Shown here piece by piece: positions 1 to 9,300 of a stretch of 64,000 nucleotides of DNA (position 1 is the stretch's first letter; each line of letters begins with the position of its first letter). The notes beneath the pieces are model-generated. The model worked only from the letters and a program-made list of their open reading frames with translations. It had not been told where the DNA came from and made no database searches. Position numbers and translations under genes: made by a program. Source of the DNA: Rhizobiales bacterium CCH10-E5 (GTDB lineage Bacteria; Pseudomonadota; Alphaproteobacteria; Rhizobiales; Beijerinckiaceae); the NCBI GenBank assembly GCA_001556125.1, contig LSIG01000176.1:11791-75790 (forward strand), read 5' to 3'.

Positions 1-615
1 GCGCGAGCGGATACAGATGGCCGCCGACGAAGCCTGGGGAGGCCCGCTCGATCAGCCCGGCTGCGATGGCCAGCCCTCCGAGCCCGCCGATCGCGCCGTC
101 GATCGGCACGCGGAAGCGCCAATGGTGGAGCGCGGCCGCCAGGACCGTGCCGAGCCCGGCCCCGAGATAGCCCCAGCCATCCGCTCTTGCACCGGAGAAG
201 CCGTCTCCTGCGACAAGCCCGATCGCGACCACGCCGAGAAAGCCGCCGGATGCGGCGAACATCAGCGCCAGCGCGATCGAGGGCAAAGCGAGGCGCATCC
301 GGCGCGAGAACCACTCGGCCAGTCCCCAGGAGACGAGCAGCGAGGTCAAGGCGAAGACCTGGCCGAAGCCGAGGACGCTCGAAAGCCCCAGGACCGCGGC
401 CGCCAGAAGCCCGACGCCGATGGTGACGAAAACGTCGTTGAACCCACCGATCAGACGGAAGCGCTCGTCGTCGGGGTCCGGCCGGGATGGGCTCTCGGCG
501 CCGGGCGAGGCCGGCGACGAAGCAAGCCGCAGCCGGGCCAGATGGGCGATGCGGATCGCCTGGGCCCGGTCGATGACGCCGGCCTCGACGGCGGCGTCGA
601 GGTCCTCTTCCAGGA

Positions 616-619
<4 letters not shown>
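1..619 (-). CDS. Integral membrane protein, 3' end outside the window
   Basis: About 206 codons are present. The reading frame opens with a GTG whose bases overlap the hslV stop in a GTGA arrangement, so the two genes are probably translated together. After a charged, acidic N-terminal segment of about 55 residues (with an [11 protein letters not shown] stretch), the protein becomes strongly hydrophobic: at least five membrane segments can be read, rich in Gly, Ala, Leu and Val, ending GGHLYPLA at the window edge. The layout, with a short cytoplasmic head and then about 25-residue helices separated by short loops, suggests a DUF2157-type or similar multi-pass protein, but I do not recognise the family. 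HslU, the usual partner encoded near hslV, is not in the visible part. The C-terminus lies beyond base 1. Confidence 0.75.
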
Positions 620-1185
<566 letters not shown>

Positions 1186-1334
1186 CGCGATTCGGCCTCG
1201 GCGGTTCGCGGGAGGGGAGCCGCCAACATGTTCAGCGGCGCCCGCGGTATCAAGGGGTGGCACCGCTTGCGCCCGCAGGCGACACGGGCCGCCGCGGCGA
1301 TTCACGTGAAACGCCTTGCGGTCGGCAGCAGCCC

Positions 1335-2546
1335 TCAGGCCGCCCGCTGCAGCCCCACCCGGCCCCAGATCGCGCTCAGCCCGGAGACGAGATGGTCGAT
1401 ATCCGCATCGGAGTGCAGCGGCGAGGGCGTGATCCGCAGCCGCTCGGTGCCGCGCGGCACGGTCGGGTAGTTGATCGGCTGGACATAGATGTCGAAGCGT
1501 TCGAGCAGCTCGTCGCTGACCGCCTTGCACAGCACGGGGTCGCCGACCATCACCGGCACGATATGGCTCGGATTGGCGAGATGCGGCAGCCCGGCGGCGT
1601 CGAGGCGCCGGCGCAGCGTCGCCACCCGCTCCTGATGGCGCTCGCGCTCCTCCTGGCTCTGCTTGAGATGGCGGATCGCGGCGAGCGCGCCGGCCGCGAC
1701 CGGCGGCGGCAGCGAGGTCGAGAAGATGAAGCCCGAGGCAAAGCTGCGGACATAGTCGCAGAGCGCCGCCGAGCCCGTGATGTAGCCGCCCATCACGCCG
1801 AAGGCCTTGGCGAGCGTGCCCTCGATCACGGTCAGGCGCGAGGCCAGGCCGTCGCGCTCGCTGACGCCGCCGCCGCGCGGCCCGTAGAGGCCCACCGCGT
1901 GGACCTCGTCGATATAGGTCATCGCGCCGAATTCCTCGGCGATGTCGCAGAAATCCGCGATGGGAGCGATGTCGCCATCCATCGAATAGACCGATTCGAA
2001 GGCGACCAGCTTGGGCCGCGCCGGGTCGAGCGCGGCGAGCTTGCGGCGCAGATCGTCGGGGTCGTTATGGGCGAAGATGTGCCGTTCCGCCCGCGAATGA
2101 CGGATCCCCTCGATCATCGAGGCGTGGTTGAGCGCATCCGTCAGCACGACGCAGCCGGGGATGCGCGAGGCGAGCGTGCCGAGCGAGGCCCAGTTCGACA
2201 TGTAGCCGGAATTGAACAGCAGCGCGGCTTCCTTGCCGTGCAGGTCGGCGAGCTCCTGCTCCAGCAGGACGTGATAGTGGTTGGTGCCGCCGATGTTGCG
2301 GGTGCCGCCGGCGCCGGCGCCGCAACGCTCGATCGCCTCGTGCATCGCCGCCAGCACGGCCGGGTGCTGGCCCATGCCGAGATAGTCGTTGGAGCACCAG
2401 ACGGTGATCTCGCGCGGGCCGCCTTCGCCATGATAGGTCGCGCGCGGAAAACGGCCGGCCTGGCGCTCCAGATCGGCGAAGACGCGGTAACGGCCTTCGC
2501 GGCGCAGGCCGTCCAGCTCCTCGCGGAAGAAAGTCTCGTGGTCCAT
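1335..2546 (-). CDS. hemA: 5-aminolevulinate synthase
   Basis: This 403-aa PLP enzyme of the alpha-oxoamine synthase family condenses glycine with succinyl-CoA to 5-aminolevulinate, the first step of tetrapyrrole synthesis by the C4 (Shemin) route, which is typical of alphaproteobacteria. Visible signatures are the substrate-binding NDYLGMG (53-59), [12 protein letters not shown] (81-92), the cofactor-binding [12 protein letters not shown] (211-222) and the PLP-lysine motif GTLAKAFG with Lys247. An AGGAGG-type ribosome-binding site lies just upstream of the ATG. Length and ends match the family. It is a single-gene unit between hslV and the amidase, all on the minus strand. Confidence 0.97.
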   Translation of the reverse strand: MDHETFFREELDGLRREGRYRVFADLERQAGRFPRATYHGEGGPREITVWCSNDYLGMGQHPAVLAAMHEAIERCGAGAGGTRNIGGTNHYHVLLEQELADLHGKEAALLFNSGYMSNWASLGTLASRIPGCVVLTDALNHASMIEGIRHSRAERHIFAHNDPDDLRRKLAALDPARPKLVAFESVYSMDGDIAPIADFCDIAEEFGAMTYIDEVHAVGLYGPRGGGVSERDGLASRLTVIEGTLAKAFGVMGGYITGSAALCDYVRSFASGFIFSTSLPPPVAAGALAAIRHLKQSQEERERHQERVATLRRRLDAAGLPHLANPSHIVPVMVGDPVLCKAVSDELLERFDIYVQPINYPTVPRGTERLRITPSPLHSDADIDHLVSGLSAIWGRVGLQRAA

Positions 2547-2633
2547 CGCCTGCCTCCTGCGGCGCGCGCTTTCTAAAACCTAGGGCCGGACAGGCGAAAT
2601 GGCACGCGGTGTCGCGCCCCGCCTTGACCTTGA

Positions 2634-3895
2634 TCAGCCTTCGCGCCGCGCCAGTTCCAGTATCGCCTCCAGCAGCGCCCGGATCGCGATGCCGGCATCG
2701 GCTTCGGTCATGGCCTCCAGGGGCGAATGGCTGATGCCCTTCTCGTTGCGCACGAACAGCATCGCGGCCGGGCAGAGCGCGGCCATCGCCATCGCGTCGT
2801 GACCCGCGCCCGAGGGCAGGCGTCGCGGGGTCGGATTGACGCCCATCCGGGCGACCCCGGCACTGAGCGCCTCCTGCAGCGTCGGATCCATCGGCACCGC
2901 GGAAGCCCTGGCATAGGTGGTGATGTCGAGCCCGACGCCGCGCCGCGCCGCGATGGCGGCGAAGCGCTCCCTGACGATGGCCTCCATCGCCGCGACCGTC
3001 TCGTCACGGGGCGAGCGGATGTCGACGGTGAAGGAGACCGCACCGGGCACGACATTGGTCGCGCCGGGTTCGACCTGGAAGACGCCGACCGTGCCGACCG
3101 CCTGCTCGTGGCCGGCCGCGATCCCTTCAAGCGCCAGCGCCATCTCGGCCCCCGCCGTCAGCGCGTCCTTGCGCAGCGCCATCGGCACGGTGCCGGCATG
3201 TCCGGCCTCGCCCGTCACGCGGACGCGGGCGCGCCTCTGGGCATTGATCGCGGTGACGATGCCGACAGCCTCGTTCTCGACCTCGAGCACCGGCCCCTGC
3301 TCGATATGGACCTCGAGATAGGCCTTCACCGATCCGGGCTTGCGCGCCAGCCCGGCGATGCCGCCGGGGTCGCCGCCGAAGGCGACGAGCGCATCCGCGA
3401 GCCGCACGCCGTCCGCATCGCGCGCCTCGAGCCAGGCCGGGTCGTAATCGCCCGCCAGCGCGCCCGAGGTGGAGAGATGCGTCGGGAAGCGGACATTCTC
3501 CTCGTCGCCGAAGGCCACCACCTCGAGAGCGAAGGGCAGGACGATTCCCGCATCACGCAGCGCCTGCGCCGCGAGAATTCCGGCGACGACGCCGAGATTG
3601 CCGTCGAAGCGCCCGCCATCCTTCACCGTATCGATATGGGAGCCGATCATGACGGAAGGCCCGCCGGGAACGGACCCTCGCGCCGGCCCTGGACCGACCC
3701 CGCCGCATCGATGAAGGCGGTCAGCCCCGCGACCTCCATCGCGCCTTTCGTCCACTCCGCTGCCTGCCGGTGGGCGGGCGACAGATAGAGCCGCGTCAGT
3801 TTGCCGGGTTCGTCGGAGAAGCGGGCAAGGCCTTCGAGCGCGGCGAAGGCGCGCGCGCCAAGGACGGCGGCGGAGGGAAGCGAGGCTGCCATCAT
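2634..3895 (-). pseudogene. Hydantoinase/carbamoylase-family amidase, frameshifted
   Basis: Two frames together encode a full M20-type Zn hydrolase related to N-carbamoyl-L-amino-acid hydrolase and allantoate amidohydrolase. The first frame starts at 3895 (MMAASLPSAAVLGARAF) and runs to a TGA at 3647-3649, ending REGPFPAGLPS. The second carries the rest from about 3668 on: GSHIDTVKDGGRFDGN, GDEENVRFP, VHIEQGPVLE, AGHAGTVPM and SGAGHDAM, which hold the metal and substrate ligands. Adding one base to the C run read on the minus strand (GGG at 3666-3668 on the plus strand) joins them as GPFPGGPSVMIGSHID, the expected family sequence. So a single-base deletion, or a sequencing error, lies there. 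The gene starts 6 bp after the SDR gene and was presumably cotranscribed with it. As written, the N-terminal fragment has only 82 residues. Confidence 0.85.
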
Positions 3896-3901
3896 GCGGT
3901 C

Positions 3902-4648
3902 CTAGTAGGTCGCCCGGCCGCCCGACAGGTCGAAGACGCCGCCGGTGGTGAAGCTGTTCTCGGCCGAGGCGAGGAAGGCCACCATGGAGGCGACCTCCTC
4001 GGGCAGCAGGAAGCGCCCGCGCGGGATCTTGGCGAGCATGTAGCCGATATGCTCCTCGGTCATCTGGTCGAAGATGCGGGTGCGGGCGGCGGCGGGTGTG
4101 ATGCAGTTCACCGCGATGTCCTGCGTCGCGAGCTCCTTGCCGAGCGACTTGGTCAGCGCGATCACCGCCGCCTTCGAGGCCGAATAGGCCGAGGCGTTGG
4201 GGTTGCCCTCCTTGCCGGCGATCGAGGCGACCAGCACGAGACGCCCGTAATTGCGCTTGATCATGCCGGGGATCACCGCCTGGCAGCAATGCAGCGTGCC
4301 GTCGACATTGAGCTTCATCACCCGCGCCCATTCGTCGAGCGGGTATTCCCAGGTCTTCAGATTGGCCCCGGCGATGCCGGCGCTGGTGACGAGGATGTCG
4401 ACGCTGCCCTGCTTCGCTTCCAGCGCGTCGGCGGCGGCCTTCACCGCCGCCGCGTCGGTGACGTCGATGCCCAGCCCGGTCGCCGTCCCGCCGATTTCGG
4501 CCGCCGTCTTGGCGGCGAGGGCGCCGTCCAGGTCCCAGATCGCGACATGGGCGCCGCTGGCGGCGAAGCGCTCCGCCACGGCACGGCCGATGCCCTGCGC
4601 GCCTCCGGTGACGATGGCGGTTCTTCCCTGCAGATCGATCTGGTTCAT
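3902..4648 (-). CDS. SDR-family oxidoreductase (FabG-like)
   Basis: This is a 248-aa classical short-chain dehydrogenase/reductase. The NAD(P)-binding TGGAQGIG motif is at 14-21, the structural Asn is in LNVDG near 114, and the catalytic residues are Ser142, Tyr155 and Lys159 in the YSASK motif. An acidic residue after the second strand (WDLD, 38-41) argues for NAD(H) rather than NADP(H). The substrate cannot be read from sequence; similar proteins include 3-oxoacyl-ACP reductases and sugar or polyol dehydrogenases. The C-terminal FDLSGGRATY resembles catabolic SDRs more than FabG itself. Its stop lies 6 bp before the frameshifted amidase, so the two probably formed one catabolic operon. Confidence 0.9.
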   Translation of the reverse strand: MNQIDLQGRTAIVTGGAQGIGRAVAERFAASGAHVAIWDLDGALAAKTAAEIGGTATGLGIDVTDAAAVKAAADALEAKQGSVDILVTSAGIAGANLKTWEYPLDEWARVMKLNVDGTLHCCQAVIPGMIKRNYGRLVLVASIAGKEGNPNASAYSASKAAVIALTKSLGKELATQDIAVNCITPAAARTRIFDQMTEEHIGYMLAKIPRGRFLLPEEVASMVAFLASAENSFTTGGVFDLSGGRATY

Positions 4649-5102
4649 GGTCGGCCCCTGACTCGTTGGAGGCGCACCCTAGGGGGTCGAAGGCCGCAGG
4701 GACAAGATCGCGCAGGCGGCGTCGATGACTTGCTGGTGCCGGGCCGCAACGAATTGTTAAACATGCCGACCGATCCGCTGTCGTGGCCTGGGCCGTTCCG
4801 AAGCGGGACGCGCGGCCTGTTCCCGTGCCGATCCCGCACAGGGCACAAGGTGTTCAACGAGCCGGCGCCGCGCCGACGCTCCATTGCGGAACAGGTCGTG
4901 ATTTCAGCGGCTTCGGCGACCGACCGCCGGTCGCGGGTCAGTTGAAGGCAGCGTTCACCACCCCGTCCGGTTCGCCTTGATTCCCGCCCATATTGCGTCA
5001 TGACCAAAGGGCGCCGACCTTCGGTGCCGAACGCCGCCGACGGACCCCTCCAGGATCGCCCGAGCCTTGCCCGCCAGCCTCACCCTCCCTCGCAACACTC
5101 CG
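4649..5102. other. Intergenic region, no gene seen
   Basis: This stretch lies between the divergent SDR gene and the WecG-like gene and must hold promoters for both. The open frames here are short and have no recognisable protein character. A small dyad (GCGACC at 4916-4921 with GGTCGC at 4929-4934) is present but is not followed by a T tract. An AT-richer patch around 4750-4765 (GAATTGTTAAACAT) is the likeliest promoter zone, though no convincing -35/-10 pair can be fixed. Confidence 0.5.
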
Positions 5103-5873
5103 ATGCCGGCGGCGCGGCCGGCCGGTATCGCGCAGCGCGACATCGGCGGCATCGCCGTTGCGGTGCTGTCTCGCAGCGCCGCGCTGGCGGAGTTGTCGGA
5201 GGCGATGAGCAGCGGCCGACACGTCAAGCTCGCCTTCTGCAACGCCAACCTCGTCAACATCGCAGCGGCCGATCCGGCTCTGCTGCGGCAGCTTGCGGGC
5301 TTCCTCGTCCTGCCGGACGGAATCGGAGTCGATCTGGGGAGCCGCCTGCTCTATGGCGACAGCTTCCCGGCCAATCTGAACGGAACGGACTTCATCCCGG
5401 CCCTGCTCGAGGCCGAGACCCGCGCGCTGACCATCGCTCTGGTCGGTGCTAAGCCCGGCGTGGCCGACCGGGCGGCTGCGAAGCTGGCCGAGCGCTATCC
5501 CCGTCACCGCTTCCGCGTCGCCGGCGACGGCTTCTTCGACGCCGCAGGCGAAGCCGTACTGTTCGCATCCCTGAAAGCCGCCCCGCCCGATCTCCTGCTC
5601 GTGGCCCTCGGCAATCCCCGCCAGGAGCGCTGGATCGCCGAAACGGTTGGCCCGCAGCATGCGGCGGTCGCGGCCGGTGTCGGCGCGCTGTTCGATTTTC
5701 TCGCAGGCGAGGTGCCGCGCGCGCCGGAAGCCTGGCGCCGCGCGCGGCTGGAATGGCTCTATCGGCTCTGGCGCGAGCCGGCCCGGCTCTGGCGCCGCTA
5801 CATCCTCGGTAACCCGCTCTTCCTGCTGCGCATCCTGCGTCAGCGCCTGCGGACCGTCAGGCCGCAGCCGTGA
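5103..5873 (+). CDS. WecG/TagA/CpsF-family glycosyltransferase
   Basis: This 256-aa enzyme belongs to family GT26, which transfers a sugar (ManNAc, ManNAcA or glucose in known members) to a lipid-linked intermediate on the cytoplasmic side of the membrane. Hallmarks are the CNANLVNIA stretch, the LPDGIGV motif with the conserved catalytic Asp, the GTDFIPALLE segment, and ALGNPRQERWI near the C-terminal third, followed by VGALFDFLAGEVPRAPEAWRRARLEWLYRL, a family signature broken here only by its length. The ATG at 5103 was preferred over an in-frame TTG 36 bp upstream. The stop overlaps the next gene by 4 bp (GTGA), so they are translationally coupled. It is probably part of exopolysaccharide or surface-glycan assembly. 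Confidence 0.9.
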   Translation: MPAARPAGIAQRDIGGIAVAVLSRSAALAELSEAMSSGRHVKLAFCNANLVNIAAADPALLRQLAGFLVLPDGIGVDLGSRLLYGDSFPANLNGTDFIPALLEAETRALTIALVGAKPGVADRAAAKLAERYPRHRFRVAGDGFFDAAGEAVLFASLKAAPPDLLLVALGNPRQERWIAETVGPQHAAVAAGVGALFDFLAGEVPRAPEAWRRARLEWLYRLWREPARLWRRYILGNPLFLLRILRQRLRTVRPQP

Positions 5874-6760
5874 CGCAGAGCTTCGCCATCGCGACGCCGA
5901 GCTATGCCGGCGATGTCGAGCGCTGCCGGCTGCTCTGCGCCAGCATCGACCGCTTCGTCACCGGCCACGCCGCGCATTATCTGCTGGTCGAGGATGCCGA
6001 CGTCGCCCTGTTTCGCCCTCTCGAAGGCCCGCGCCGACGCGTCATCCCCGAATCCGAGCTGCTGCCGGTCTGGTTGAAATCCTGGCCGGATCCGCTCAGC
6101 CTCGGTCGCCGTCGCGTCTGGACCGGCCCCCGCGCCCTGCTGCGTGGCGTTCCGCCGCTGCGCGGCTGGCATGCCCAGCAGCTGCGCAAATTCGCCCTGC
6201 CGCTGAAGAGCGACGAGGATGTCGTGCTTTTCGCCGATTCCGACATGCTCTTCCTGCGGCCCTTCGATTTCGCCAGCCTCGCGACGCAGGACGGGGTGCG
6301 GCTCTACCGCAAGCCCGACGGCATCGCCGCGCAGATGCGCGAACATCGCGGCTGGTGCGACAGCGCGGCGGGTCTGCTCGGCCTGCCCGCGCCGGATTTT
6401 CCGAGCCCCGACTACATCAACAACATGGTGAGCTGGCGCCGCGACAACGTCCGCGCGCTCATGGACCATATCGAGAGCACCAGCGGGCGCGACTGGGTCA
6501 GTGCCATCGCATCGCGCCGCGGCTTCTCGGAATATGTGATCTACGGCTATTTCGTCGAACGCGTGCTGGGGCTCGACCGGGCGCGTCACTGGCCGGACCC
6601 GCGCGAACTCTGCAAGGTCTATTGGGGCGGCGAGGCCGGGGCGATCGAGGGCTTGCGCTCCTTCGAGGAAGTGCTGGAGCCCTGGCAGGTCGCCGTCGGC
6701 GTGCAGTCCTTCATCGGCGAGCCGGTCGAGGCGATCAGGGCCCTGTTCGAGACGCAGTGA
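5870..6760 (+). CDS. DUF6492-family protein, probable glycosyltransferase
   Basis: This 296-aa protein begins at a GTG overlapping the WecG-like stop. It starts with a nucleotide-sugar-transferase-like strand (FAIATPSYAGD) and has a DSDMLFLRPF segment, a DXD-type metal/nucleotide site typical of GT-A folds. A second acidic pair is in YLLVEDADVALF. There is no signal peptide or membrane helix, so it should be cytoplasmic. DUF6492 proteins sit in polysaccharide clusters and have no established reaction that I know of; acting on the same glycan as its neighbour is inference. Its last 26 bp overlap the 3' end of the flippase gene on the other strand. Confidence 0.82.
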   Translation: MTQSFAIATPSYAGDVERCRLLCASIDRFVTGHAAHYLLVEDADVALFRPLEGPRRRVIPESELLPVWLKSWPDPLSLGRRRVWTGPRALLRGVPPLRGWHAQQLRKFALPLKSDEDVVLFADSDMLFLRPFDFASLATQDGVRLYRKPDGIAAQMREHRGWCDSAAGLLGLPAPDFPSPDYINNMVSWRRDNVRALMDHIESTSGRDWVSAIASRRGFSEYVIYGYFVERVLGLDRARHWPDPRELCKVYWGGEAGAIEGLRSFEEVLEPWQVAVGVQSFIGEPVEAIRALFETQ

Positions 6761-7994
6761 CGCCGCGCCCCGCCTGCGCCAGCAGCCGGTAGGTCACCGC
6801 CGCCGACAGGACATAGACCGCGCCGAAGACCAGATTGAGCCAGGGCGCCCAGGCGTCGTCCGCCGGAAAGCGCAGCATCACCCAGGAGAGCAGGGCGGCC
6901 TTCAGCCCGGTGATCGCCAGCAGGAGCGCGATCCGCGAGCCGGTCAGCTCGCGCGCATAGAGCAGCTCGGCATGGTATTCGACCAGATTGCGGAAGGCCG
7001 GGACCAGGAGCAGCGGCAGGAAGAGATAGGCCGCTTCGCTGACATTTCGGCCCAGCAGCCCTGGGAAGGGCCACAGCGCAATGATCACCGCCAGCAGCCC
7101 GCCGATCGAAATGAGGGCGATGCCGGCCTCGACCAGCGCCAGCCGGCCGGCCCCGCCGGCGAAACCCCGGTCCTTCATGATTTTCTGGACCAGCATCTGG
7201 TTGAAGCTGCGCACGGGCATCGCGGTGAGGTCGATGACGCGCATGGCGATGGCGTAGAGCCCGGCGATGCGTTCCCCGGCCAGCGCCAGCATCAGCAGTT
7301 TGTCGAGCTCGGCCTGGACATAGAAGACGATCTCGGCCGCGCCGGCAAAGACGGCGTCCGCCATGCGTCGCGGATAGAGCCGGCGGACGAAGCGCAGCCG
7401 CAGCGGTGGCAGGAAGAAGATCAGCGCGAGGCTCAGCGTCGCCGTCGTCGCCGCCAGATAGGCGAAGACCCAGATCTCGAGGCTGTGCCGGCCGAAAGCC
7501 GCAAACAGCAGCGCGGCGACCGTGCGCAGCGATGAGCCCAGGATGACGAGCAGGGCCGCCTGTCGGAAGCGCCGCAGCCCGTTGTTGACGATCGCGACGA
7601 CCTCGACGAGCCGCCAGCACAGGATTTCCGCGACCAGGATCAGTGCGAAGGTCAGCGCCGCGAGCCGTTCCGAGAAGAGGAAGACATAGGCCAGGGCAGC
7701 GACCGCGGCGATGACCGGCAGCGAGAGCAGGGCGAGAGCGGAAAACCCGGCCAGATAGGCCCCCAGCAGCCTCGGCTTCACCGTCGCGACACGGTAGACC
7801 GGCGAGACGAAGCCGAAGGCGAGCATGCGCGACAGGATGAGGCCGGTCGCGGAAGCCGTTGCGAACAGACCGAATTCGCCGAGGGTCAACGTATTCGCAA
7901 CAATGAGGAAGTAGACAAGCGAGATCACGAGCCGGCCGGCTGAGCCGCTCAGGATGGTGAGGTAGGCGAAAATGGCGGCGCGGTCTGGCAGCAT
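6735..7994 (-). CDS. Wzx-like polysaccharide flippase (MATE/MOP superfamily)
   Basis: This 419-aa polytopic membrane protein has about 12 hydrophobic segments, the topology of lipid-linked-oligosaccharide flippases of the Wzx/RfbX/MurJ type. The first helix has the usual LTILSGSAGRLVISLVYF look, and the YAIAMRVIDLTAMPVRSFNQ region is like helix 7-8 of polysaccharide biosynthesis proteins. I placed the start at MLPDRAAIF (7994); an in-frame start up to 8159 would add a charged, proline-rich leader and reach into the GH10 gene on the other strand. It would move undecaprenyl-linked repeat units across the inner membrane. It is convergent with the DUF6492 gene and divergent from the GH10 gene. 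Confidence 0.88.
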   Translation of the reverse strand: MLPDRAAIFAYLTILSGSAGRLVISLVYFLIVANTLTLGEFGLFATASATGLILSRMLAFGFVSPVYRVATVKPRLLGAYLAGFSALALLSLPVIAAVAALAYVFLFSERLAALTFALILVAEILCWRLVEVVAIVNNGLRRFRQAALLVILGSSLRTVAALLFAAFGRHSLEIWVFAYLAATTATLSLALIFFLPPLRLRFVRRLYPRRMADAVFAGAAEIVFYVQAELDKLLMLALAGERIAGLYAIAMRVIDLTAMPVRSFNQMLVQKIMKDRGFAGGAGRLALVEAGIALISIGGLLAVIIALWPFPGLLGRNVSEAAYLFLPLLLVPAFRNLVEYHAELLYARELTGSRIALLLAITGLKAALLSWVMLRFPADDAWAPWLNLVFGAVYVLSAAVTYRLLAQAGRGVTASRTGP

Positions 7995-8130
7995 GAGGTC
8001 CGTTTTCGCGGCGCGCAGGATGCGTGTGGGCCCGTCTGGCCCGGCTTCTGCCTCATCCGGACGGCGTCGAGGCGCCACCCTAGCCGACAGGCGTTGAACG
8101 ACCCTAAACGAAACGGAACCGTCCCCGCTC

Positions 8131-9219
8131 ATGCGACAGCCCGATCCGGATCGACACATCGACGGCCTGACCCGGCGCGCTGCGCTGGCCGCCGCCGCGG
8201 GTCTGGCCGCGACCGGTTTCGCGCAAGCCGCCGGCGTCAGCGCGGCGCGGCCGATACCCTTCGGGTCGGCCGCCCAGATCGAGACCTTCCGGGCCGATCC
8301 GCGTTATCGCGAGGCGCTGAAGCGCTATTGCGACGTCATCGTCCCGATGAACGACCTGAAATGGGAGGCGCTGCGCCACGACCGCGCCCGCTTCGACTTC
8401 TCGGGCGCCGACGAACTCGTCGGCTTCGCCGAACGCAACGGCCAGGCCCTGCGTGGCCATGCCCTGCTCTGGGGCGAGGCGCTGCCGCCCTGGGCAAGGG
8501 ACATGACCAGCCGGGCCGAGGCCGAGCGCGAGCTCGTCGAGCACATCGGCACGGTCGTCGACCGCTACAAGGGCAGGATCGCGACCTGGGACGTGGTCAA
8601 CGAGGTCATCCGCTTCGAGCCGCTGCCGGGTGAACCGATGCGCGACACGATCTGGCAGCGGCTGCTCGGGCCCGCCCATGTCGAGATCGCCTTCCGCGCC
8701 GCGGCCGCGGCCGATCCGAAGGCGCGGCTCGTGCTGAACGACTTCAACTTCGAGGAGCCGGGCGCCGGTACGGCGGCGCGCCGCCGCATCGCGCTCGATC
8801 TCTGCCGCCGGCTCAAGGACAAGGGCATCCCCGTCCACGGCATCGGGATGCAGGCGCATCTCTATGCCGACCGCCCGCTCGACATCGACGGACTGGAAAA
8901 CTTCATGGTCGAGCTCGGCAAGCTCGACCTCGACGTCGAGATCACCGAACTCGACGTCATCGACTGGAAGCTCCCCGCCGATGCCGCGACGCGCGATCGG
9001 GCCGCCGCGAGTCTGGTCGGGACGTTCCTCAACGCCATCGCCTCTGTCCGCCGGCCCAAGGCCATCGTCACCTGGGGCCTGAGCGACCGCTATTCCTGGA
9101 TCCACGAGACCTTCCCGCGTCAGGACAAGGCGAGAGCCCGGCCCCTGCCGCTGGATGCCGATTTCCGGCCGAAACCGATGATGGCGGTGCTCGACCGCTA
9201 TCGCCGAGGCCAGAGTTAG
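8131..9219 (+). CDS. Glycoside hydrolase family 10 (endo-beta-1,4-xylanase-like), Tat-exported
   Basis: The 362-aa protein starts with a twin-arginine leader (LTRRAALAAAAGLAATGFAQAAG, Arg15-Arg16), so it is exported folded. The GH10 barrel follows: VPMNDLKWEAL, HALLWGEALPPW, and the acid/base Glu158 in WDVVNEVI. Next come VLNDFNFEE and GIGMQAHLY, then the nucleophile Glu273 in ITELDVID and the C-terminal TWGLSDRYSWI. All catalytic residues are present. GH10 enzymes cleave xylan-type beta-1,4 links, but no carbohydrate-binding module or other xylan gene is nearby. Its position between a flippase and a Wzc-like gene suggests it trims or matures the exopolysaccharide made by this cluster; that is inference. 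Confidence 0.93.
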   Translation: MRQPDPDRHIDGLTRRAALAAAAGLAATGFAQAAGVSAARPIPFGSAAQIETFRADPRYREALKRYCDVIVPMNDLKWEALRHDRARFDFSGADELVGFAERNGQALRGHALLWGEALPPWARDMTSRAEAERELVEHIGTVVDRYKGRIATWDVVNEVIRFEPLPGEPMRDTIWQRLLGPAHVEIAFRAAAAADPKARLVLNDFNFEEPGAGTAARRRIALDLCRRLKDKGIPVHGIGMQAHLYADRPLDIDGLENFMVELGKLDLDVEITELDVIDWKLPADAATRDRAAASLVGTFLNAIASVRRPKAIVTWGLSDRYSWIHETFPRQDKARARPLPLDADFRPKPMMAVLDRYRRGQS

Positions 9220-9300
9220 CGCCGGCCACGACAGAGCGAGCGAGACGATGTTGCCCGTGCCGAGACGCTCCCGTCCCGGCGTCCGGCGAGGACTGGAAGA

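Noticed and set aside
2634..4331. A 565-codon minus-strand frame seemingly covering the amidase and the start of the SDR gene region
   Set aside because: Its first half is nonsense sequence antiparallel or out of frame to the SDR gene and amidase head; only the part after about 3668 is protein-like, which led to the frameshift reading instead.
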